Assembly: GCA_031119155.1 (NCBI GenBank) | Contig: JAVHYH010000025.1 | Location: 1 to 19,891 of the forward strand | Length of the DNA stretch: 19,891 bases | Reading direction: 5' to 3' | Source of the DNA: Brevundimonas sp. | GTDB lineage: Bacteria > Pseudomonadota > Alphaproteobacteria > Caulobacterales > Caulobacteraceae | Part shown: positions 15,272 to 19,891 of the stretch, one piece after another | How the letters are laid out: each line of letters begins with the position of its first letter | How positions within the stretch are numbered: the first letter of the stretch is position 1 | Position numbers and translations under genes: made by a program | The notes under the pieces: generated by a model | Seen by the model: the letters and a program-made list of their open reading frames with translations, nothing else | Databases searched by the model: none | What the model was told of the DNA's origin: nothing

Positions 15272-15988
15272 TCAGATCCACCAGCTCCGTGGTCTGGAAA
15301 TGGCCCGGCCCGACTTCAGGTTCCAGACGCCGGTGGCGCCGCGCAGCACGACCCACAGGGCCGCGAGGAACAGCAGGGGCACGCCGAGGCCGAACGGCGC
15401 GGCCAGCAGGATGACGCCGGCCAGAACGGCGATGGCCGCCGCCCACAGGGTGCGCTGCTGGAAGATGAAGTGCGACCGGGACAGGTCGTCCTCCGGGCCG
15501 GGGCGACCGGTCACAGCCAGCAAGGCGATCAGGGCCGAGACGCCCAGCGTCGGCACGGCCAGCAGGATCAGGGCATAGACGGCGTACAGGCCGACGCCGC
15601 CGCCGGGCGGATCTTGAACCGGCGTGCGGTCCTTCGACCGGCCGGTGAAGCCCGGCGTCGGGGCGAAGATCGAATCGGCCGAGGCGGGCGCGGGCTTGGG
15701 CGTCGGGGTCGGCTCAGGCTCAGGCTCAGGCTCTGGCTCTGGCGCGGCCTTCGGGGTGAGCACCGGGATCACCGGTTCCGGCGTCTCGATCACCGGCCGC
15801 GCGGGCGGGGGATCGAACAGGTCCGGCTCACGCTCCGGCGCGGACGCCACCGGCTCAGGCGTGGGCTCAGGCTCGGGCGCGGGTTCCGGCGCGACCTCGC
15901 GCGCACGGCCCTGCAGCGACGCCGGTGAGGAGAAGCCGACATGATCGTCGTGATCGTCAGGGTGTTGCGGATCGCCGGGTTCGGCCAT
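15272..15988 (-). CDS. Membrane protein with a long Pro/Glu-rich cytoplasmic region, 238 aa
   Basis: AAGGA sits six bases before ATG 15988. Residues 1-130 are acidic and low complexity, with Glu-Pro tandem repeats (PEPAPEPEPTPEP and PEPEPEPEPEPTPTPKP). Residues ~140-238 hold hydrophobic segments (YAVYALILLAVPTLGVSALI, WAAAIAVLAGVILLAAPFGL, LLFLAALWVVL). A loop DDLSRSHFIFQQRTLW resembles the corresponding loop of the downstream membrane protein. The repeat likely forms an extended spacer. No function can be assigned. It is followed after 13 bp by the DUF4870-like gene. Confidence 0.78.
   Translation of the reverse strand: MAEPGDPQHPDDHDDHVGFSSPASLQGRAREVAPEPAPEPEPTPEPVASAPEREPDLFDPPPARPVIETPEPVIPVLTPKAAPEPEPEPEPEPTPTPKPAPASADSIFAPTPGFTGRSKDRTPVQDPPGGGVGLYAVYALILLAVPTLGVSALIALLAVTGRPGPEDDLSRSHFIFQQRTLWAAAIAVLAGVILLAAPFGLGVPLLFLAALWVVLRGATGVWNLKSGRAISRPRSWWI
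15711..15740. repeat. Five tandem GGCTCN hexamers encoding the Glu-Pro repeat
   Basis: GGCTCA three times then GGCTCT twice. On the coding (minus) strand this gives alternating Glu/Pro codons of the low-complexity region in the membrane protein at 15272-15988. A tract like this can change length by slippage in whole codons without shifting the frame. Confidence 0.85.
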
Positions 15989-16068
15989 CGGAGGTCCTTC
16001 AAGTCCGCTGTCAGGTATGACGGTCCGGCCCGGACGGCGCAACCCGCCCCGCCCGCATCAGGGCCTGA

Positions 16069-16464
16069 TCAGCGCGCCAGAACCAGTTCGCAGCCCGGCA
16101 CGGCGGCGCCGCCGAGCGCGCCCGGCTTCTCGATCCGCACCGCGCAGCGGCGCACGCGGGCGTCGTCCAGCATGGCCAGGGCCAGTCGCTCGGCGAAGGT
16201 TTCGACCAGCCCGATGTGACCTTCCGCCACGATGGCGCGGGCCGCCTCGGCGACGGTCTCGTAGTTGATGGTGTCGCCCAGCCGCTCGATCGGCGCCGGG
16301 GTCATCTCCAGCGTCACATCGATGACCAGCCGTTGCAGGCGACCGTGCTCGTGGTCATAGACGCCGATGCCGGCCTCGACCTCCAGTCCACGCACGAAGA
16401 CCGTCAGGGCCTCGCGGACCGGGGCGCCGGAAGCGGCGAAGGGGAGGGGGGAGGGGGCTGCCAC
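16069..16464 (-). CDS. folB: Dihydroneopterin aldolase
   Basis: FolB converts 7,8-dihydroneopterin to 6-hydroxymethyl-dihydropterin in folate synthesis. Visible family residues are GIGVYDHE with Glu39, DTINYET with Tyr68, GLVETFAERLA, and IEKPGAL with Lys113, the catalytic lysine equivalent. Length 131 aa is normal with a slightly long N-terminus. The start is GTG 16464; its ribosome-binding site GGAG overlaps the last codons of the upstream SDR gene, with only 3 bp between the genes. Coupling to a pteridine-reductase-like SDR supports a joint role in pterin metabolism. Confidence 0.95.
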   Translation of the reverse strand: MAAPSPLPFAASGAPVREALTVFVRGLEVEAGIGVYDHEHGRLQRLVIDVTLEMTPAPIERLGDTINYETVAEAARAIVAEGHIGLVETFAERLALAMLDDARVRRCAVRIEKPGALGGAAVPGCELVLAR

Positions 16465-16467
16465 GGG

Positions 16468-17226
16468 CTACTCCACGATGTCCGGGGTCTGCCAGGCCAG
16501 GTGCTGGCCCCCGTCGACGGCGATCATCTGGCCGGTGACCAGATCGGCTTCAACCAGCCAGCGCACGGCGGCGGCCACAGCCTCGGGGCTGCCGGCCTTC
16601 TGCAGGGGCACGGCGGCGGCCTCGGCGGCGAAGTCGTCGGCGCTCTGGTGGATGGACGGCAGGATCGGGCCGGGGCCGACGCCATTGACGCGGATGCGCG
16701 GCGCCAGCGCCTGCGCCATCGTCCGCGTCGCCCACCACAGGCCGTTGCGCGACAGGGCGTAGGAGAAGAAGCGGGGGTCGGGCTTGAGAACCCGCTGGTC
16801 CAGCAGGTTGACGATGCTGCTCCCCTCGGCCGCCTGCGCGGCGAAGGCCTCGGACAGCACGACGGGCGCCCGCAGATTGGTCTCGATATGGGCGTCCCAG
16901 CTTTCGCGGCTCAGGTCGCCGACCCGGTCGTCCTCGAAGACGGAGGCGTTGTTGACCAGCACGGTCAGCGGGCCGATCGCCGCGACGGCCGCGGGAACGA
17001 CGCCACGCACCTGATCCTCGCGGGACAGGTCGCCGCTGACGGCCGCCGCCCGGCGGCCCAGCGAGCGCACCTCATCGGCCACGGCCTCGGCCGCGTCCTT
17101 CGATCCGCGATAATGGACCACGATGTCGAAGCCGGCGCGCGCCAGCTCCAGACAGATCGCCTTGCCGATCCGCTTGCCGCCGCCGGTGACCAGCGCGGCG
17201 CCGCGATCGGCGGAGGACTTAGTCAA
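16468..17226 (-). CDS. SDR-family pteridine-reductase-like oxidoreductase, catalytic Lys replaced by Arg
   Basis: Short-chain dehydrogenase of the PTR1/FolM type, 252 aa. The dinucleotide loop is TGGGKRIG (14-21), NNAS is at 92-95, and the PTR1-like NLLDQRV carries Asp143. Tyr156 lies 13 residues later, matching Asp181/Tyr194 of PTR1. The catalytic lysine expected at Tyr+4 is Arg160 (YALSR, codon CGC). The end, VTGQMIAVDGGQHLAWQ, is typical of the group. The start is TTG 17226, overlapping the end of the upstream 26-codon gene by 8 bp; no ATG is available near the start. folB follows 3 bp later, so reduction of a dihydropterin is the likely function. Confidence 0.9.
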   Translation of the reverse strand: MTKSSADRGAALVTGGGKRIGKAICLELARAGFDIVVHYRGSKDAAEAVADEVRSLGRRAAAVSGDLSREDQVRGVVPAAVAAIGPLTVLVNNASVFEDDRVGDLSRESWDAHIETNLRAPVVLSEAFAAQAAEGSSIVNLLDQRVLKPDPRFFSYALSRNGLWWATRTMAQALAPRIRVNGVGPGPILPSIHQSADDFAAEAAAVPLQKAGSPEAVAAAVRWLVEADLVTGQMIAVDGGQHLAWQTPDIVE

Positions 17227-17299
17227 CCCGGCCGAACTCGATGAAGTTGATCACGCCGAGCAGAACGACGAAGCCGAGGATGATGTAGAGGGCCAGCAT
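17219..17299 (-). CDS. 26-residue single-pass membrane microprotein
   Basis: ATG 17299 has an excellent AAGGAG site seven bases upstream. The reading frame is 26 codons plus TAA. A hydrophobic stretch (LALYIILGFVVLLGVINFI) is long enough to span the membrane once, and it ends with EFGRVD, a short polar tail. It starts the leftward operon that continues into the SDR gene, whose TTG overlaps its last codons (TTGACTAA). A promoter-like TTGAAC-17-TATTGC lies upstream. The clean start, promoter and coupling make a real gene likely. No function is known to me. Confidence 0.78.
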   Translation of the reverse strand: MLALYIILGFVVLLGVINFIEFGRVD

Positions 17300-17321
17300 G
17301 GAGAGCTCCTTGATGCTTCCG

Positions 17322-17350
17322 GCAATAAAGCGCCCGGCCCCGCTGTTCAA
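17322..17350 (-). promoter_or_regulatory. Candidate promoter of the microprotein-SDR-folB operon
   Basis: On the minus strand TTGAAC (17350-17345) and TATTGC (17327-17322) are separated by 17 bases and lie about 23 bases upstream of ATG 17299. Geometry is that of a sigma-70-type promoter, with 4 of 6 and 3 of 6 matches. The Nudix gene starts divergently at 17378. Confidence 0.55.
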
Positions 17351-17377
17351 GAATGCTCGAACGCCTATCGTCGCCGG

Positions 17378-17851
17378 ATGACCACCTGGCGCACCCGTAT
17401 CGAGCCCTTCACCCGGCCGCTGTTCTTCGCCTTCTCGCGGGCCACGCGCGGGATGACGCTGGGCGTGCGCGGGGTGGCGGTGGACGGCGAGGGGCGGGTG
17501 CTGCTGGTCAAACACACCTATGTCCACGGCTGGTGGTTGCCGGGCGGCGGCGTCGAGCGCGGCCAGAGCGCCGAGGAGGCCCTGATCCGCGAGATGCGCG
17601 AGGAGGCCGGGCTGATCGTCGAGGGCCGTCCGCAACTGGTCAGCGTCCACTCCAACGAACGCTATTTCCGGGGCGACCATGTGCTGGTCTATCGTATGGA
17701 CCGGTTCTCGATGACGGAGCGCTCCAGCCATGGCGAGATCGCCGAGATCGGCTGGTTCGACCCGACGGCCCTGCCGCAGGACGCGCACCGCTCCACCCGG
17801 GACCGGCTGGCCGAGGTGTTCGGTACGCGGGAAGCGACGCTGCACTGGTAG
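17378..17851 (+). CDS. Nudix hydrolase, 157 aa
   Basis: The Nudix motif spans residues 57-79: GGVERGQSAEEALIREMREE then AGL. The metal-binding REMREEAG core is intact, but the first Glu of the motif (normally E after G-x5) is Gln63. Upstream, MTLGVRGVAVDGEGRVLLVK and the WWLPGG strand are typical. Such enzymes hydrolyse nucleoside diphosphates linked to another group; the substrate here is unknown. ATG 17378 has no ribosome-binding site; TATCGT at 17366-17371 lies exactly where a -10 would give a transcript starting at the ATG. An upstream in-frame extension is rejected because it crosses the promoter and start of the microprotein operon. Confidence 0.9.
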   Translation: MTTWRTRIEPFTRPLFFAFSRATRGMTLGVRGVAVDGEGRVLLVKHTYVHGWWLPGGGVERGQSAEEALIREMREEAGLIVEGRPQLVSVHSNERYFRGDHVLVYRMDRFSMTERSSHGEIAEIGWFDPTALPQDAHRSTRDRLAEVFGTREATLHW

Positions 17852-17908
17852 CGACGGAAGCGCCGAAGACCGGCGTTGGATATCTCCGGGGCTTCGGGAG
17901 ACAGAACC

Positions 17909-18796
17909 ATGCGTGACCTGCATCGCCGGACGGCCCTGATGGCCGGGATCGCCGCCGCCCTCGTCGCGGGAAACGCCGTCGCGCAGGAGCGCCCCCGTCG
18001 GGGCGAGCGTCGCCGACGTCGGGCCGAAGGCGCGGTGGACAGCGGCCGGTCGGATGCGCCGCACGCTACGGTCTCCACCGGGGACGATCCGAAACAGGCC
18101 TATGACCTCTATGCCGGATCGGCGAGCGGGCCGGTGCTGGCCTACGTCCATGGCGGGGGCTGGTCGCAAGGCGACAAGGCGATGGTGCATAGCCTGCCGG
18201 AGTATGCGCAGCGCCACGGCCTGACCTTCGCCTCCATCGGCTATCGCCTCGTGCCGCAGGTGACGCCGCGCGAACAGGCGCAGGATGTGGCCGCCGCCGT
18301 GGCGAGCCTGAAGCTCACCCACCCGGGTCGCCCGCTGTTCCTCATGGGCCATTCCGCCGGGGCGCATCTGGCGGCGCTGGTCGGCGCGGACCCCAGTTAT
18401 CTGGCGGAGCAGGGGCTGCAGCCGTCGGATCTGGCGGGCGTGATCCTGCTGGACGGGGCGGGCTATGACGCCACGGGGGATCGCGGCGCCGGCCCGGCCG
18501 GTCGAATGCTCGGCAATCTCTACTCGGAGGCCTTCGGCGCAAACGCCGCCGCCCTGTCGCCGACCCTGCTGGTGCGTTCGGGCGTGCGGTATCCGCCGTA
18601 TCTGATCTTCCACATCTCCCGCCGCGAGGACGCTCGCGTCCAAAGCCATGCGCTGGCCGAGGCGCTGATCCGCGCAGGCGGCCGGGCGGAGGTGATCTCC
18701 GCCCCGGACGACAGCCACCGCGACATCAATGTCGAGTTCGGTCAGGCGGGAGATGCGGAGGGCGAGCGGGCGGCGCGCTTCATCCTGAACCGCTGA
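17909..18796 (+). CDS. Exported alpha/beta hydrolase, 295 aa
   Basis: The signal sequence MRDLHRRTALMAGIAAALVA (with a possible Tat-like Arg pair) ends near NAVAQ. An Arg-rich stretch (29-38) follows. The hydrolase domain has the oxyanion motif HGGGW (81-85), the nucleophile elbow GHSAG with Ser149, and DDSHRDIN with the likely catalytic His270. The family is the HSL/carboxylesterase-like group (BD-FAE type); the substrate is probably an ester. ATG 17909 was preferred to an earlier one at 17876 because it begins the signal peptide. It follows the Nudix gene by 57 bp. Confidence 0.9.
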   Translation: MRDLHRRTALMAGIAAALVAGNAVAQERPRRGERRRRRAEGAVDSGRSDAPHATVSTGDDPKQAYDLYAGSASGPVLAYVHGGGWSQGDKAMVHSLPEYAQRHGLTFASIGYRLVPQVTPREQAQDVAAAVASLKLTHPGRPLFLMGHSAGAHLAALVGADPSYLAEQGLQPSDLAGVILLDGAGYDATGDRGAGPAGRMLGNLYSEAFGANAAALSPTLLVRSGVRYPPYLIFHISRREDARVQSHALAEALIRAGGRAEVISAPDDSHRDINVEFGQAGDAEGERAARFILNR

Positions 18797-18838
18797 CGAC
18801 CGGTGCGCGGCGGCGCCGAGAGTGGTAGCGATGACGGC

Positions 18839-19285
18839 ATGAACCCGACGCTTCTGTCCATGATCGCCGTCATCCTCGCCGGCGGCGCCACCGCCCTTCA
18901 GGCCCCGACCAACGCCAAGATGGCGACCGCCGTGGGCTCGCCGGTCAATGCGGCATTCGTCTCCTTCGCGGTGGGCACGGCGGCGTTGGGGATCGTCGCC
19001 ATGATCCTGCAGACAAAGCCGGACCTGACCGCCGCGCGCGGTCTGCCCTGGTATGCGTGGATCGGCGGTCTGTACGGCGCGATCTTCGTGGTCGCGGCGG
19101 CCTGGGGCGTGCCCCGTCTGGGCGTGGCCCTGACCATCACTCTGATGGTGGCCGGCCAGCTTCTGATCGGCCTGATCCTCGATCATTTCGGCGCATTCGG
19201 CGCACCGCAGAGCCCGATCAGCTGGGGCCGGGCGGGCGGCGTGGCGCTGGTCATCGCGGGCGTGTTGATGGTTCGACGTTTCTGA
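18839..19285 (+). CDS. YdcZ/DUF606-type DMT-superfamily membrane protein, 148 aa
   Basis: Five membrane segments are visible. NPTLLSMIAVILAGGATALQ (1-20) contains the conserved Gln before the APTNAKMA segment. Others are NAAFVSFAVGTAALGIVAMI, PWYAWIGGLYGAIFVVAAAW, GVALTITLMVAGQLLIGLIL followed by DHFGAFG, and the C-terminal GGVALVIAGVLMVRRF. The pattern matches short YdcZ-like members of the drug/metabolite transporter superfamily, which often work as pairs; no partner gene is seen nearby. ATG 18839 is not preceded by a strong ribosome-binding site. The transported substrate is unknown. Confidence 0.85.
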   Translation: MNPTLLSMIAVILAGGATALQAPTNAKMATAVGSPVNAAFVSFAVGTAALGIVAMILQTKPDLTAARGLPWYAWIGGLYGAIFVVAAAWGVPRLGVALTITLMVAGQLLIGLILDHFGAFGAPQSPISWGRAGGVALVIAGVLMVRRF

Positions 19286-19321
19286 TCTTCTGCTGACGCT
19301 TCGCGGCAGCGCCGGGACGCC

Positions 19322-19327
19322 TATATT
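19322..19327 (+). promoter_or_regulatory. -10-like TATATT directly upstream of uvrC
   Basis: TATATT ends seven bases before the uvrC ATG, which places a transcription start at or beside the A of ATG, and no ribosome-binding site is visible. This suggests a leaderless transcript. No well-spaced -35 was identified with confidence. Confidence 0.45.
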
Positions 19328-19334
19328 GCCGCGG

Positions 19335-19891
19335 ATGACCGAGGAGACGCTCGCCCCCGATTCGGCCCTGAAGGCTGCGGACCTGATCCGCGACGAGGCC
19401 CGTCGCGCGCCGGACAAGCCGGGCGTCTATCGCATGTACGGCGAGGACGGCGCCTGCCTGTATGTGGGCAAGGCGCGGTCGATCAAGAAGCGCATTCTCC
19501 AGTACGCGCAGGGCCGGTTCCACACCCAGCGCATCGGCCTGATGGTGTCCCTGACCCGCTCGATGGAGCTGGTGGTCACGGCGTCGGAGACCGAGGCCCT
19601 GCTGCTGGAATCCAACTTCATCAAGAAGCTGAAGCCCCGCTTCAACGTGGTGCTGCGCGACGACAAGTCGTTCGCCGAGCTGATGATCCGCCGCGACCAC
19701 CGCGCGCCGCAGGTTCGCAAGCATCGCGGGGCGCACACGATCAAGGGCGACTATTTCGGCCCCTTCGCCTCGACCTGGGCGGTGAACCGGACGCTGACCA
19801 CGCTGCAGAAGGCGTTTCTGCTGCGGTCCTGTTCGGACAGCGTCTACGAGACCCGCACCCGGCCCTGCATGCTGCACCAGATCAAGCGCTG
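19335..19891 (+). CDS. uvrC: Excinuclease ABC subunit C, N-terminal part (cut by window edge)
   Basis: UvrC cuts DNA on both sides of a lesion within the UvrABC repair complex. The window holds about 185 codons. The N-terminal GIY-YIG nuclease domain is clear: PDKPGVYRMYGEDG then CLYVGKARSIKKRI (residues ~27-54), followed by the conserved TEALLLESNFIKKLKPRFNV block, LRDDKSFAELMI, and the cysteine-containing LRSCSD and TRPCMLHQIKR. The frame is open to the last base and continues beyond it, so the UvrB-binding and helix-hairpin-helix parts are not seen. The start ATG 19335 is supported by the position of the -10-like TATATT; no ribosome-binding site is visible. Confidence 0.96.
   Translation, partial: MTEETLAPDSALKAADLIRDEARRAPDKPGVYRMYGEDGACLYVGKARSIKKRILQYAQGRFHTQRIGLMVSLTRSMELVVTASETEALLLESNFIKKLKPRFNVVLRDDKSFAELMIRRDHRAPQVRKHRGAHTIKGDYFGPFASTWAVNRTLTTLQKAFLLRSCSDSVYETRTRPCMLHQIKR

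Noticed and set aside
16216..17244. A 342-codon plus-strand frame over the SDR and folB
   Set aside because: Antisense shadow; Gly/His/Gln-rich with no recognisable fold.
17219..19417. A 732-codon reverse-strand open frame
   Set aside because: It runs antisense to the Nudix, hydrolase, YdcZ-like and uvrC genes, all with clear domains; Arg/His/Gly-rich shadow typical of high-GC DNA. Only its last 26 codons are kept, as a separate microprotein.

Overview
The window is high-GC alphaproteobacterial DNA. Gene content and protein style suggest a Caulobacterales member, most likely Brevundimonas-like; this is inferred from the sequence alone. It splits into two parts. Bases ~38-12,497 are an integrative genomic island inserted into the 5' end of the tRNA-dihydrouridine synthase gene dusA. 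Bases ~12,498-19,891 are host chromosome.

Island boundaries: the first 61 bases are the displaced start of dusA. They read in frame to residues DRRLSVAPMMD and then hit a stop in island DNA. The same peptide recurs at the start of the complete dusA at 12451. The two att copies (26-45 and 12478-12497) match at 18 of 20 positions. A tyrosine recombinase gene (11276-12337, minus) sits beside the dusA end, the layout known for dusA-specific integrases. Six copies of a CGTGTGCA-type motif lie just inside the two ends and look like integrase arm sites.

Island cargo, left to right. (a) 312-5769 holds a small cytoplasmic hypothetical protein, six exported proteins of unknown function (one with a PPC-like beta-sandwich, one with an Asp-rich D-x-D-x-D-G motif) and one LuxR-type regulator. 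(b) 5770-7291 is gene-poor, with a reverse-strand coding remnant and two small hypothetical genes. (c) 7292-9399 is selU/mnmH and selD, overlapping by 4 bp: a selenophosphate-dependent tRNA 2-selenouridine module. (d) 9496-11202 is a divalent-metal module: a CDF-type transporter divergent from a CadR/ZntR-like MerR regulator, with a perfect palindromic operator between them, followed by an exported DUF411 protein. No phage structural, replication, conjugation or recognisable excisionase genes are present.

Host part: dusA; a small conserved-looking protein; a YbjN-like exported protein; a YjdJ-type acetyltransferase; two adjacent membrane proteins, one with a Pro/Glu-rich region; a pterin operon (26-residue membrane microprotein, PTR1/FolM-like reductase with Arg in place of the catalytic Lys, folB); then, on the plus strand, a Nudix hydrolase, an exported alpha/beta hydrolase, a YdcZ-type membrane protein and the start of uvrC, which runs off the window. 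Several starts (uvrC, the Nudix gene, merR) lie 6-7 bases after a -10-like hexamer and may be leaderless.
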